Assembly: GCA_016860845.1 (NCBI GenBank) | Contig: BOKF01000012.1 | Span: 62,001 to 126,000, forward strand | Direction: 5' to 3' | DNA from: Chloroflexota bacterium | GTDB lineage: Bacteria; Chloroflexota; Anaerolineae; 4572-78; J111 | DNA length: 64,000 bases | Shown here: one piece after another, positions 1 to 8,597 of the stretch | How the letters are laid out: every line of letters begins with the position of its first letter | Numbering within the stretch: the first letter of the stretch is position 1 | Notes under the pieces: model-generated | Seen by the model: only the letters and a program-made list of their open reading frames with translations | The model's database searches: none | What the model was told of the DNA's origin: nothing | Program-made: the position numbers and the translations under genes

Positions 1-601
1 GGATATGGGAGCTGATGATAATGGTTTTACCCAGGGCAGACAACTCTTTGAGCAGTTCGCGCATCTCGATGCGCGCGCGGGGGTCCAGGCCGGAGGCTGG
101 CTCATCCAGGAGCAAAATCTGCGGGTCGTGGACCAGGGCGTGGGCCAGGCACAGGCGTTGGCGCATCCCCCGCGACAAACTCTCCACCCAGGCGTTGCGG
201 CGCGAGGCCAGGTCAACCAGCTCCAATAACTCGTTAACCACCCGCGTCCGCCGCTTGGCGTCGAGACGATAGCAGCGGGCAAAAAAATCCAGATATTCCC
301 AGACCTTCATGTCTTCGTAAACGCCAAAAAAATCGGGCATATAGCCGACCAGCCAGCGAGCCGCGCTGACATCATGGCTGATGTCCTGGCCGTTGAGGCT
401 GATCTGGCCGCTGCTGGGTTCCAATAAGCCGGCCAGCATCCGTAAAGTGGTTGTCTTGCCGGCCCCGTTGGGGCCAATAAAGCCAAATAAAGCACCTGCT
501 TCAACCTGCAAGTCCAACTGATCCAGTGCGGTGAAACGGCCATACCGTTTGGTCAACTGGCGCGTCTCGACAACGCGCTGAGGGGCAGCCGTCGGGGTCA
601 T
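1..601 (-). CDS. ABC transporter ATP-binding protein (partial, runs off left edge)
   Basis: About 200 residues are visible, from an ATG at 601. The protein is the nucleotide-binding subunit of an ABC transporter, expected at the cytoplasmic face of the membrane with permeases that must lie outside the window. Seen: Walker A GPNGAGKTT (about residues 43-51), the signature LSRGMRQRL (a variant of LSGGQ), and Walker B ILLLDEPASGLDP. This layout, with the Gly-to-Arg variant signature, resembles ABC-2-type exporter ATPases of the CcmA/NatA kind. Its ATG overlaps the TGA of the upstream 598-3024 gene in the form ATGA, so the two are probably translationally coupled and work together. The C-terminus is missing and the substrate cannot be inferred. 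Confidence 0.93.
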   Translation of the reverse strand, partial: MTPTAAPQRVVETRQLTKRYGRFTALDQLDLQVEAGALFGFIGPNGAGKTTTLRMLAGLLEPSSGQISLNGQDISHDVSAARWLVGYMPDFFGVYEDMKVWEYLDFFARCYRLDAKRRTRVVNELLELVDLASRRNAWVESLSRGMRQRLCLAHALVHDPQILLLDEPASGLDPRARIEMRELLKELSALGKTIIISSHI

Positions 602-3024
602 AAGCGCTCACCTTCCAGGGCCAGATCAAGAAAGAGACAGCCGCCGGCATTAATGCCATTGTTGGAAATACGCACGCGCAGCGAGGCGTCCTCAGCATTG
701 TAAAAGCGGGCGATTTCCTCAATAGAATTAAAGCCTGTTTTGGCGTTTTTCAAGACGACCCAGCTCTGTTCGGTCCGGTCATAGAGTTCGATGGAAGGCA
801 GCGCCGGCCAGCTTCCATCGCTGCGAATGTACAGATCGAGCCGGCTGGGTTGAGTCCCATACAATTGATAGGGCAGGGAGAGTTTAGTCTCAGCCGTGCC
901 CTGATAAACATACGAGCCATCGAGACCGGCCCCATAACTGCATGGGCTGGCATCGCCGCTGGTCGAGAGCAGTTCCATCCGGCCAAAGCCAGGCGGGACG
1001 ACGACCTGAGCGCCTTCAAAATCGAGGGAGAGCGGGTAATACAAAAGGCTCGTGGCCTGGAGGTTGACCTTTGACCCCTCAAGACGGATGGCTAAAGGGC
1101 TGTTATTCTTTTGCCAGGCAATCAGGAGAGGATTGTCATTTAAATCAGGCCGGTTGCCATTAAAGATAATGCCGTCGAGTACACTTTGCTTAAAGGTAAT
1201 CTCCCGGCTAAGTTCACCGGCCGGGTTAGATTGATCCTGGTACAACATGTAACTGCCAAATCCGATCACCATTGTATTTTGAGCATCAAGGCGAATGGGG
1301 ACAGTTTGCCCAGGCATAAGATTGCCCAATTTTTGAAACTGGCCATTGAAAATAAAGATGACATCCTCCCAGATGACGCCGCTTTGATTGCTCACCTGCC
1401 CGCGCAGGCCATCGGCCTCGGCGGCAAGGTGGACAGCTAATCCCGGCGGTTCTACCTGGCTCGTTTCGGCGACGAAGGACTGCATGGACCACTGGTCAAC
1501 GGCCAATCCCTGCAAGAGGGTGGGGTTACTTTCGACTATGCGCAGGCTACCACCGGTATTCATCACCTCACTCCAGGGGTCGTAGGCATTTTGTCCGATT
1601 GGGCGGACTAGGGTCTCGGCATCAATTTCAACCCCATAGCTTTGCCGGTGCGGCGAAAAGATGCCGGCGTAGGTATCAGCCCGCTTGACCCGGCCCGCCT
1701 GCCCCATTTCGATAATCGAAATCTGGTTGATAATGATATCACTGCCGCGCAGACTAAAGCCGAGGCCATAAGCCAGGCCGGTGAAAATAACGGTTAAAAG
1801 CGGAATCGTAACCCAGGCCCAGGCCAGGCGATCCCGCCAGCGTAACAAAAAATAATTCACCGGCCCCACCAGCAAGATGTAGCCGATTAATAACAATCCC
1901 AAAAAACGAATGGAGGGCAAATCCAGGGAGGGTAAATTGGTCAGGGCGTAATAGATCTGGCTGTCGCTCATCTGCTGCGGCGCCACATCCATCGGCAAAT
2001 GTTGCGGCCAGGCTGCCCCCGGCGAGAGGATCTGCTCGGCAAAATCAGTGGCCCCGGCCCAGGCATCGAAGGGGGATTGGCTCAAGTCCAGGGCGATGAA
2101 GTCCACATACCCTGCCCCAAAAGGCAGTTCGACAATGAGGGGGAGGGTTGAGTCTGAGGTGGAGGCTAAGGCTGAGATATCTTGAGTTTGCAGCTTGGCC
2201 GCATTGTTAAGCAAGACAACGGCATGAGCGACAGGCTGCGATGCGGCCACCAGAAACGGGCCGGGCACCAGAATAGTTTTGCCGGTGTAACGTTCCAGGC
2301 CGGGCAATGCCGCCGCTTCCACCTGATGAGCCAGCGTCACCGGCTGCACCTCGGCGGGTAAGCCGACCAGGGTCCGCCCCGCCCCGCTGCCGCCGCCTAC
2401 CACCAACCGGCCTCCTTCGGCGACCCACCGGCTGAGGGCGACGCCTTGGGCGGGAGTTAACCCACTGGTATCCACGTCATTCAAAATCAAGGCATTCAGC
2501 ATACGCCAGCCCTGGTGGCGTTCGGGCAAATCGGCCAGGGTGAGCTGGATGAGATCAACCCGCTCCCGGCGTCCGCTAAGCTGAGGGGGATTCACGGCAG
2601 CCAGCCCTTCCGCATGGGCCATCACCGCTCCAACGATGTAGCGGTCGTTGGGAATCACCGCCAGTTTGATCGTGCGGGTCAAGCGGGTTTCGCCGGCGGC
2701 AAATTCAACCGTGGCCGAGCGGGAGAAATTGTTGGGCAGGATGTAAAGGGTGAACCGTTTGCGCGCGCCACTGGGCAGTTCGGCGGGCAGGGCAAAATCG
2801 AGACGTCCGGTTGGGTTGATCACTGTAACCTGGATTTCGCCCAGCAGGTCAGGCCCGGAATTGGCCATATCCACAAAAACCGGCAGCCACTCGCCGTATT
2901 TGAAGCGGCCGCCAAAGGCGGGCTGGGCCGTCATCTCCAGGGGGGAAGCCGCCCCCAGCGGACTGGGCGGGACCAATAGAAACAATAAAAAAATTAAAGC
3001 GGTGAAGACAACTTTACGCAGCAT
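598..3024 (-). CDS. Signal-peptide membrane protein with large extracytoplasmic domain, ABC-transporter partner
   Basis: 808 aa. A hydrophobic signal peptide occupies about residues 6-25. It is followed by about 340 residues of beta-rich extracytoplasmic sequence, including a segment around residues 135-330 that resembles a class I glutamine-amidotransferase-like fold (ALILNDVDTSGL, then GGRLVVGGGSG). Two closely spaced membrane segments follow at about 375-430 (FLGLLLIGYILLVGPVNYF, then a second), and a further long exterior domain. I do not recognise a named family. Its stop codon overlaps the start of the ABC ATPase, so it is most likely an accessory or substrate-handling part of that exporter. 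Proteins of this architecture are common beside ABC-2-type operons in Chloroflexota, which I state from memory. Confidence 0.85.
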   Translation of the reverse strand: MLRKVVFTALIFLLFLLVPPSPLGAASPLEMTAQPAFGGRFKYGEWLPVFVDMANSGPDLLGEIQVTVINPTGRLDFALPAELPSGARKRFTLYILPNNFSRSATVEFAAGETRLTRTIKLAVIPNDRYIVGAVMAHAEGLAAVNPPQLSGRRERVDLIQLTLADLPERHQGWRMLNALILNDVDTSGLTPAQGVALSRWVAEGGRLVVGGGSGAGRTLVGLPAEVQPVTLAHQVEAAALPGLERYTGKTILVPGPFLVAASQPVAHAVVLLNNAAKLQTQDISALASTSDSTLPLIVELPFGAGYVDFIALDLSQSPFDAWAGATDFAEQILSPGAAWPQHLPMDVAPQQMSDSQIYYALTNLPSLDLPSIRFLGLLLIGYILLVGPVNYFLLRWRDRLAWAWVTIPLLTVIFTGLAYGLGFSLRGSDIIINQISIIEMGQAGRVKRADTYAGIFSPHRQSYGVEIDAETLVRPIGQNAYDPWSEVMNTGGSLRIVESNPTLLQGLAVDQWSMQSFVAETSQVEPPGLAVHLAAEADGLRGQVSNQSGVIWEDVIFIFNGQFQKLGNLMPGQTVPIRLDAQNTMVIGFGSYMLYQDQSNPAGELSREITFKQSVLDGIIFNGNRPDLNDNPLLIAWQKNNSPLAIRLEGSKVNLQATSLLYYPLSLDFEGAQVVVPPGFGRMELLSTSGDASPCSYGAGLDGSYVYQGTAETKLSLPYQLYGTQPSRLDLYIRSDGSWPALPSIELYDRTEQSWVVLKNAKTGFNSIEEIARFYNAEDASLRVRISNNGINAGGCLFLDLALEGERL

Positions 3025-3114
3025 ACAGCCTCATGAGTGGCAGGAATCTATTGAGCGGCGCATCGCCGCACCTTTTTGACGTTCCAACCGGGAAATTCGT
3101 TCCGCTAGAAAAGG

Positions 3115-3143
3115 ATTATAGCACAACTTGGCTAACTTTGTTC
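3115..3143 (-). promoter_or_regulatory. Candidate promoter for the 598-3024 / ABC operon
   Basis: Read on the minus strand, the site is GTGCTATAAT (extended -10; hexamer at 3120-3115). The -35 position, 17 bp upstream, reads GAACAA and is poor. The -10 and its GTGC lead match five other promoters in this window. Confidence 0.5.
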
Positions 3144-3235
3144 CGGTCAGTTTGCCAGCGTTTGGCCTACATGCCGAGATATGGTAGACTCGGACCAAAA
3201 GTGGTAGTGGTTATACTCGTTTAGGGGAAAAACTG

Positions 3236-3381
3236 GCATTTCTTCCAGGGAGAAATGCACCAAAAAATGTAACTTTTCCTCCTAAATCAGTATAAATTGT
3301 AAGTGACGGTTTAGGAGTCCAAAGCAGAGCTTTGGGACTCCATCACTTACATTGAAGCATTGACCGGCCTTGTTTCAATGC
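3236..3381. repeat. Three consecutive inverted repeats in a divergent intergenic region
   Basis: The 461-bp gap between the divergent genes at 3024 and 3486 has no credible gene. It carries three hairpins: GCATTTCT/AGAAATGC (3236-3243 / 3251-3258, 7-nt loop); a long one with outer arms GTAAGTGA/TCACTTAC (3299-3306 / 3343-3350) and inner arms GGAGTCCAAAGC / GCTTTGGGACTCC (3314-3325 / 3329-3341, one bulge, 3-nt loop); and GCATTGA/TCAATGC (3357-3363 / 3375-3381). They may be operators, RNA structures or a mobile palindromic repeat; nothing seen decides between these. Confidence 0.75.
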
Positions 3382-3485
3382 CTGGGCGTGGGTTGGCCGT
3401 CAGGTAGTGAGTGAAGGTAGACAGCCTCTCGCTTGTATCATCCGGCAACAAACAGAACTCCAGGATTTTTATTAGGAACTCCCCT

Positions 3486-5477
3486 ATGAACCAACCTGCC
3501 CGCAAAACTCTGCTGATCGTGATTGCTGCCTGGCTGGGAGCGCTGGCTTTGACAATGCCGGCCCTCGCTAATTATAGACCGCACCCCGACCCTACTCCTC
3601 CCCTTACTGGAAAGAGGGAATTTGCAGCCGTGCTGACCGGCACGCTGCCCTTCACCACCGAAATCCGGCCTACTGGCTATGTCAAAGGATTATATATTAC
3701 CTACTACGGCCTGGGGTCGGCGTCACACCGCACCCGCGTCCAGGAACTCCTGGAAAATACCGAACTCAACGCCCTCGTCATGGATGTCAAGGGAGACTTT
3801 GGCTGGCTGCCTTACAGCAGCACCGTGCAGACAGCGTTGGACATTGGGGCCGGCAACCGGCCGATGATTCAGGATTGGGCGGCCTGGATGCAGTGGTTCA
3901 AAGCGCGCAATATCTACACCATCGCCCGCATTGTGGTTTTCAAAGATGAGCCTCTGGCGGCAGCGCACCCGGAATGGGCCGTGCTGGATTCGGCCAACGG
4001 CGGCGTCTGGCACGACCGGGAGGGATTGGGCTGGGTAGACCCCTCTCGTGAGGAGGTCTGGGATTACAATATTGCCCTGGCCGTGGAGGCGGCCGGGTGG
4101 GGCTTCGACGAAATCCAATTCGATTATGTCCGCTTCCCGACCGATGGCCAGATCAGCCAGGCGACCTTTGCCGTCGAGAATACCCAGGAAAACCGGTTAG
4201 CCGCCATCAGTGGGTTTTTGGCCAAGGCCAGGGAGGCGCTGGCCCCCTACCCGGTCAAAATTGCGGTTGACGTGTTTGGTTACACGACCTGGCGCGAGGA
4301 TGATATGAATATCGGCCAGCAGATCGAAACGCTGGCCCCTTACCTGGATGTTCTCTCCCCGATGCTCTACCCTTCCACCTTTGCCGACGGCCTGCCTGGC
4401 CTGCCCATGTACCAGCAAGCGATTGCCTTTCCTTATGAAATCGTCAACAAGAGCACCTTCAAAGCCGTCGAGCGGCTCAAGACGGCCCACCCGGAGTTGG
4501 AGCTGCGGCCCTGGATTCAGGATTTTTCGGATTATGCCTTCGACGGGCGGACCTATACCCCGGAAGAGATTCGCTTGCAGATGGAGGGAGCGCGCCAGGC
4601 CGGCGGAAGGGGCTGGCTCTTGTGGGATCCACGGGTCAAATACACCGGTGAGGCGCTCGTTTCGGCCCAGCCGATTTACCCGCCCCAGCTCAACGGGCAG
4701 GTGCTGGTGCTGGAATACCATCTTATCGGCGAGCCGGAGGATCGCTGGCAGCGCACCCTCGCTAATTTTCGGGCCGACCTGGAGCGCCTGCGGGCCGAGG
4801 GCTACTATCCGGTTAACCTGCGCGACTTGGCGGCGGGCGATCTGGGCATGGTTCCGGCCGGCAAACGGCCGGTCGTCCTCACTTTCGACGACTCTTCGAT
4901 TGAGCAGTTCCGTCTCCGGCCTGACGGCAGCGTTGACCCGGACTGCGCCGTCGGTATTTTGCTCGATTTCCACGCGGCTCACCCCGCCGATTGGCCGCTG
5001 CGCGCAACTTTTTTTGTGCTGCAAGATGTGGATGCGCCGGAGCGGATTCTGTTCGGCCAGCCGGAGTTAGCCCAACAAAAATTGCAGATGCTGGTCAACT
5101 GGGGCATGGAGGTGGGCAGTCACACCCTCAGCCACGCCAACCTGGCCGAAAGTTCGCCGGGGGAGGTCAAGCGGCAGTTGGCTTTGAGCCAGGCCCAATT
5201 AGAGGAGCTGTTACCGGGCTATGAGGTCGTGTCGCTGTCCATCCCGTTTGGAGCTTATCCGCAGGATGAACGGCTGCTGGTCGGCGGGCTGTACGAGGAT
5301 GTTCTCTACACCTATAAAGCCGCGGTCGAGGTCAGCGGCGGGCTGGCCCCCTCGCCTCACGCGCCGGAGTTTGACCCGTTCCATATTCCCCGCGTCCAGG
5401 CCATCCAGAGCGAATTGGACTACTGGCTAGACTACGCCAACCAAGCAGGTGTGTCTTATGTGTCGGCGGGGGAGTAG
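3486..5477 (+). CDS. Secreted glycoside-hydrolase-like (DUF4015) and polysaccharide deacetylase fusion
   Basis: 663 aa from the ATG at 3486, chosen because TTAGGAAC lies just upstream and a signal peptide (KTLLIVIAAWLGALALTMPA) follows at once. An upstream in-frame start at 3411 has neither. The N-terminal half (about residues 60-390) matches the DUF4015/GHL putative glycosidase family (TIM-barrel type): YVKGLYITYYG, LNALVMDVKGDFG, GFDEIQFDYVRFPTDG. The C-terminal half (about 400-660) is a NodB-type polysaccharide deacetylase: VVLTFDDS, ATFFVLQD, and EVGSHTLSHANL with the metal-binding His pair. The protein is probably exported and acts on cell-surface or environmental polysaccharide, cleaving and de-N-acetylating it. 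The substrate is unknown. It is a monocistronic gene with its own upstream region. Confidence 0.88.
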   Translation: MNQPARKTLLIVIAAWLGALALTMPALANYRPHPDPTPPLTGKREFAAVLTGTLPFTTEIRPTGYVKGLYITYYGLGSASHRTRVQELLENTELNALVMDVKGDFGWLPYSSTVQTALDIGAGNRPMIQDWAAWMQWFKARNIYTIARIVVFKDEPLAAAHPEWAVLDSANGGVWHDREGLGWVDPSREEVWDYNIALAVEAAGWGFDEIQFDYVRFPTDGQISQATFAVENTQENRLAAISGFLAKAREALAPYPVKIAVDVFGYTTWREDDMNIGQQIETLAPYLDVLSPMLYPSTFADGLPGLPMYQQAIAFPYEIVNKSTFKAVERLKTAHPELELRPWIQDFSDYAFDGRTYTPEEIRLQMEGARQAGGRGWLLWDPRVKYTGEALVSAQPIYPPQLNGQVLVLEYHLIGEPEDRWQRTLANFRADLERLRAEGYYPVNLRDLAAGDLGMVPAGKRPVVLTFDDSSIEQFRLRPDGSVDPDCAVGILLDFHAAHPADWPLRATFFVLQDVDAPERILFGQPELAQQKLQMLVNWGMEVGSHTLSHANLAESSPGEVKRQLALSQAQLEELLPGYEVVSLSIPFGAYPQDERLLVGGLYEDVLYTYKAAVEVSGGLAPSPHAPEFDPFHIPRVQAIQSELDYWLDYANQAGVSYVSAGE

Positions 5478-5498
5478 GGCAGCCTAAGTTTGCCCTAC
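5474..5498. terminator. Hairpin spanning both stop codons of convergent genes
   Basis: Arms GTAGGGCA (5474-5481) and TGCCCTAC (5491-5498) contain the TAG stops of the plus-strand deacetylase gene and the minus-strand monooxygenase gene. It is probably a shared terminator. The 3' part (TAAGTTTGCCCTAC) resembles the palindrome upstream of tex. Confidence 0.5.
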
Positions 5499-5792
5499 CA
5501 AAACCTCGTGATGGGTCACGGTTGGCTCGAATTCGAGCAAAAAATCCTTATCTTCAGGGTAATAGTGGGCCTTCTCCGGTTCCGGGCCGGCAAACTGCTT
5601 GACCGCGTCCAGCGAGTCCCATAGCGAGATCAGGGTAAAATGGGCCACTTCCCCTTCGATCCGGCGCAGAACATACACGCCGTGGTTGCCCGGCGTCGCC
5701 TGATAATCAGGCACACCCGATTGGTTCAGAAAATCAAGATAAGCATCGGCTTTCGCCGCCGGGGTTATCCCATGCCAAATTCTTGCAATCAT
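5484..5792 (-). CDS. Antibiotic biosynthesis monooxygenase (ABM)-fold small protein
   Basis: 102 aa from the ATG at 5792, preceded by AAAGGAGACACG; a longer frame from 5831 has no such site. The sequence IARIWHGITPAAKADAYLDF and the C-terminal HFTLISLWDSLDAVKQFAG are typical of the ferredoxin-like dimeric alpha-beta barrel (ABM/YgiN-type) superfamily. Members include heme-degrading and quinol monooxygenases and many proteins of unknown role. No substrate can be assigned. The gene is alone and convergent with the deacetylase gene. Confidence 0.8.
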   Translation of the reverse strand: MIARIWHGITPAAKADAYLDFLNQSGVPDYQATPGNHGVYVLRRIEGEVAHFTLISLWDSLDAVKQFAGPEPEKAHYYPEDKDFLLEFEPTVTHHEVLVGQT

Positions 5793-5845
5793 CGTGTCTC
5801 CTTTATTTGTTGGACTCGTCTTCAACGACAAATCTTTAAACCATT

Positions 5846-5913
5846 GACCGCGGACGGCAGACCGCCGACAGCCGAGGAAGTTGGCGGCGGTCGGCGGTCA
5901 TCAGTCAGCGGTC
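5846..5913. repeat. Inverted 7-bp-period GC-rich repeat
   Basis: The left part repeats GACCGCN-like heptads. The right part (from about 5881) is the near reverse complement (GGCGGTCGGCGGTCATCAG). The right edge enters the last codons and stop of the glycosylase gene. It belongs to a repeat style seen at several gene ends here. Confidence 0.7.
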
Positions 5914-6819
5914 CTCCGCCGGCGCGTCGAACCAATAAGCCAGGTACTGCCACCTGCCCCAGGGCGCGTAAATGCCCCGCATCTCGGCCTCGCCGGCGGG
6001 CTGGCCGCCGAAATATTTTTTGGACACGTGGCTGACCAACTCGGTATCAACCGCCAGATGCTCGTAACGGCCCAGGATCATCAGCAGAGTCGCCGCGGCA
6101 TAGGGACCGACGCCCTTGATCTGGCGCAGCCGCCGCATCAGTTCCGCTGTGGGCAAGGCAGGGTCTTCCAGGGTAGATAAATCCAGCCGGCCCTCGGCTA
6201 CGGCGCTGGCCAATTCCCAGATGTAGCCGCTGCGATAGCCCAGCCGGATTTCCTGGCGCAAAACCTCCGGCCCGGCGGCGGTAATCGCCGCTGGCGTGGG
6301 AAAGGCCCGCCACTCGTCCCGGCCCGGAAACGGCTCGCCCAGCAGAGCCGTAAGCCGCTCGACCAGACGCTTGGTGCCCGCCCAGGTGATGTTGGTCGTG
6401 CACAACGTGTAGACGATGTCTTCAAACAAGGTCGGGCAGCGCAGCAGCCGCCCCCCGCCCGGCTGCACCCGCAGCGTCCAGCCCTCGGCCTGGGCGCACA
6501 GCTCATAAAATTCGCTAAAATCTTCGTCCAGGCGGACCATCCGGCGCACCGCCCGGCGAATTTCAGCTTCCTCGCCGGGGGTGAGCAGTTCAACCGTTTC
6601 CACCTCCACCGCCACAAACGGGGCTGCCCCATTGGGGTGGCCCTGGCACAGGTGCAGGCGGACCACCTTGCCGCTGCCCTGGAGCCGCTGAACGCGGGAG
6701 AGGGTTTTTGTATCCGCGTCCCAGGTGAAAGGGGCCAGGGCCGACCAGCCATGCGAGCGGGCGGCCGCTTCAAAATCAAAGGGTATTGGGACCGGTTCGG
6801 TCAGTGAAATGGTCAGCAT
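5905..6819 (-). CDS. DNA-3-methyladenine glycosylase II-like (HhH-GPD superfamily)
   Basis: 304 aa. It is a base-excision-repair glycosylase that removes alkylated or otherwise damaged bases. The C-terminal half carries the helix-hairpin-helix (LRQIKGVGPYAAATLLMI, about residues 232-250) and the catalytic aspartate in LAVDTELVSH. The N-terminal third has the AlkA-type beta domain position and opens with PVPIPFDFEAAARSHGW. The ATG at 6819 lies one base after the TAA of the upstream DfsB-like gene (TAAGATG), so the longer frame reaching back to 7080 is an overlap with that gene and not the real start. The gene is cotranscribed with that DfsB-type gene, which fits a small genotoxic-stress operon. 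Confidence 0.88.
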   Translation of the reverse strand: MLTISLTEPVPIPFDFEAAARSHGWSALAPFTWDADTKTLSRVQRLQGSGKVVRLHLCQGHPNGAAPFVAVEVETVELLTPGEEAEIRRAVRRMVRLDEDFSEFYELCAQAEGWTLRVQPGGGRLLRCPTLFEDIVYTLCTTNITWAGTKRLVERLTALLGEPFPGRDEWRAFPTPAAITAAGPEVLRQEIRLGYRSGYIWELASAVAEGRLDLSTLEDPALPTAELMRRLRQIKGVGPYAAATLLMILGRYEHLAVDTELVSHVSKKYFGGQPAGEAEMRGIYAPWGRWQYLAYWFDAPAEDR

Positions 6820-6820
6820 C

Positions 6821-7333
6821 TTAGAGCATGGCCTCGATCCATGCTTGATGTTCGGCATAGTGCTCGTAAGTGTTGCCGATGATCCAGCCGATAATGGGTC
6901 GTGTGTCGTCGCCGGCTGCTTCACCGGTGTAGTAGGCATAGGGTTTGAACAACTCCGCGTCAGAAAGGCCGTCCAGCGCCGCCAGCAACTGCCGGTGGGC
7001 CTCGTGAAAATCGGCCAGAACCTCCGCCAGGGAGCGGTCCCTGTTCTGCTGATAGATGAGGTCATTGATACCAGCCTCATCGTAGTTTGAAATGGCGGCT
7101 TCGTCCAGCCCCATCGCCGGCCAGCGCGGCCGGCGCTGCAGCAGCGCGGCGATGCCTCGTTCCCAGGCGGCCAGGTGGGCCAGGTGGTCTTTGATTGCCC
7201 AGCCGCCGCCGGGACCAGGCCTAGTCAATTGCGTCTCGCTGAGTCGGCCCAGGGCCTGTTCCAGGGCGGCCCGCGCCTGGGCCATCTGGGCCAACAGGTC
7301 TGCTTTGGTTTGGGGTAGCACCTCTTCGCTCAT
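6821..7333 (-). CDS. ClbS/DfsB (DUF1706)-like four-helix-bundle protein, DinB superfamily
   Basis: 170 aa. Characteristic pieces are the N-terminal TKADLLAQMAQARAALEQAL, WAIKDHLAHLAAWERGI in the second helix and NTYEHYAEHQAWIEAML at the C-terminus. The His residues in the last two are placed as in metal-binding DinB-fold proteins. ClbS/DfsB relatives protect against reactive small molecules (for example colibactin hydrolysis by ClbS), but most members have no known function. An AGGAG sits 9-10 nt before the ATG. The glycosylase gene starts one base after the stop, so both are probably one operon. Confidence 0.82.
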   Translation of the reverse strand: MSEEVLPQTKADLLAQMAQARAALEQALGRLSETQLTRPGPGGGWAIKDHLAHLAAWERGIAALLQRRPRWPAMGLDEAAISNYDEAGINDLIYQQNRDRSLAEVLADFHEAHRQLLAALDGLSDAELFKPYAYYTGEAAGDDTRPIIGWIIGNTYEHYAEHQAWIEAML

Positions 7334-7622
7334 CTCAATATTGCTCCTAAAAAATAGTAGACAGTAGACAGTAGACGGTAGACAGGGAAATCATACAACT
7401 CTGCGACCTTGCTACCCTGTTAGGCAGTTCCAAGATTTAAATCATCCAATTGTTCTCACCGGCTTGATGCGTGATACGTGATGCGTAAGAAATCTTGCCT
7501 GGATACCATCACGCATCACGCATTACGTATCACGGACTTTGGATAATTATTTTCTTGGAGTTGCCTTACCTTTTCATTATCGGTAGTGTACAGCACCCTC
7601 ATGAACACTCCTCTGAAAATAG
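7334..7622. repeat. Intergenic region with two families of 7-bp-period repeats
   Basis: No gene is supported. At 7357-7388 a GTAGACA heptad is repeated about four times. At 7464-7488 GCGTGAT-type heptads occur, and at 7507-7535 their near reverse complement (ATCACGC, twice, then variants), forming a potential long stem around an 18-nt loop. The latter lies beyond the end of the EamA gene and could act as a terminator or processing hairpin. Confidence 0.75.
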
Positions 7623-8558
7623 TTACGCCGCCCGGCTGCTCCAGCGAGCTACAAAGATGCCGGCCAGGACAATAATTCCACCCACCGCTTGCCAAAAGCC
7701 GAGCGGCTCGCTGAGAATAATCCAGGCCAGCACGGCGGCAATCACCGGCTGCAGCAGCAGGCTGACGGATGAGAAGGGCGCGGGTAAATGGGCCAGGGCA
7801 AAGGTGATTAACCCCTGGCCGCTCACCTGCGAAACGAGAGCCAGACCGAGCAACACCGCCCAGCCTCCCAGCGTCGCTGCGAGCAGCGTTTCGCCGGACA
7901 GCACTGTGACCGGCAGCAGGACGATACAAGTGACCAACCCGCTCCAGCTCATAATCGTCGCCGTCGAAAAGTCACGGCGGAGGCGAGCGACCGCCAGCAT
8001 GTAGCCGGCGTAAAGCACTGCCGCCGCCACGCCCAGACCATCGCCCAGCAAATGCTGGCCGCCCAGGCTAAAGCCCGAACCAATCAAGATGGCTGCGCCG
8101 GTCATGGCCACAATCATGCCCAGGTAAAACGACAGCCCGAAACGCTGCCGGAAAAATAACCAGGCGCCCAGGGCCACAAAGACCGGGCTAAAATTAGCCA
8201 GCAGGGTCGCATTGGCCACCGAGGTAAATTTAATAGACCAGTGCCATACTGCCAAATCTCCGGCCAGACACAGGCCGACCAGGGCGAGATGGCTGTAATC
8301 TGCCAGATTGGCGGGCCGGCGCGGTGCAACCGGCCCGCGCCCTTCGAGGTAGAGCCAGAGCCACAGGACTGGCAGCGCCAGGGCCAAACGCCAGAAGCCA
8401 GTCGCACTGGGTCCCACTTGGCTCAAGCGGACAAAGATAGGAGCAAAACCAATCGCCACGGCGCCGGCAAATAAAGCGGCCAGGGCCAAGTGATTCGCTT
8501 TCTTAGCCGGGGTTGCAGTCAGAACAGGAGGGTTACCCAAAGTCGCGCTTTTCGCCAT
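7623..8558 (-). CDS. EamA/DMT-superfamily transporter
   Basis: 311 aa with about ten hydrophobic segments in two repeated EamA halves, for example GFAPIFVRLSQVGPSATGFWR near the N-terminus and PVIAAVLAWIILSEPLGFWQ in the second half. It is an inner-membrane permease of the drug/metabolite superfamily; the substrate is not predictable. It begins 39 bases after the stop of the DinB-like gene and is probably the last gene of the three-gene operon starting at 9327. The Shine-Dalgarno site is weak (GCGAGA). Confidence 0.9.
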   Translation of the reverse strand: MAKSATLGNPPVLTATPAKKANHLALAALFAGAVAIGFAPIFVRLSQVGPSATGFWRLALALPVLWLWLYLEGRGPVAPRRPANLADYSHLALVGLCLAGDLAVWHWSIKFTSVANATLLANFSPVFVALGAWLFFRQRFGLSFYLGMIVAMTGAAILIGSGFSLGGQHLLGDGLGVAAAVLYAGYMLAVARLRRDFSTATIMSWSGLVTCIVLLPVTVLSGETLLAATLGGWAVLLGLALVSQVSGQGLITFALAHLPAPFSSVSLLLQPVIAAVLAWIILSEPLGFWQAVGGIIVLAGIFVARWSSRAA

Positions 8559-8597
8559 ATCTGTCAGATCTCGCTTTCAAGATGTCCTTGGCCAGAG

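Noticed and set aside
3033..3224. Plus-strand 63-aa frame in the divergent gap
   Set aside because: No ribosome site, overlaps the minus-strand promoter and has no protein-like pattern.
3411..3485. Longer N-terminus for the glycosidase/deacetylase protein
   Set aside because: It would put 25 polar residues before an evident signal peptide; the ATG at 3486 has its own ribosome site.
6820..7080. Upstream extension of the glycosylase frame
   Set aside because: Lies wholly within the DfsB-like gene on the same strand; low-complexity Ser/Arg/Thr translation is an out-of-frame shadow.
7357..7535. CRISPR array
   Set aside because: Units are only 7 bp and adjacent; there are no spacers and no cas genes.
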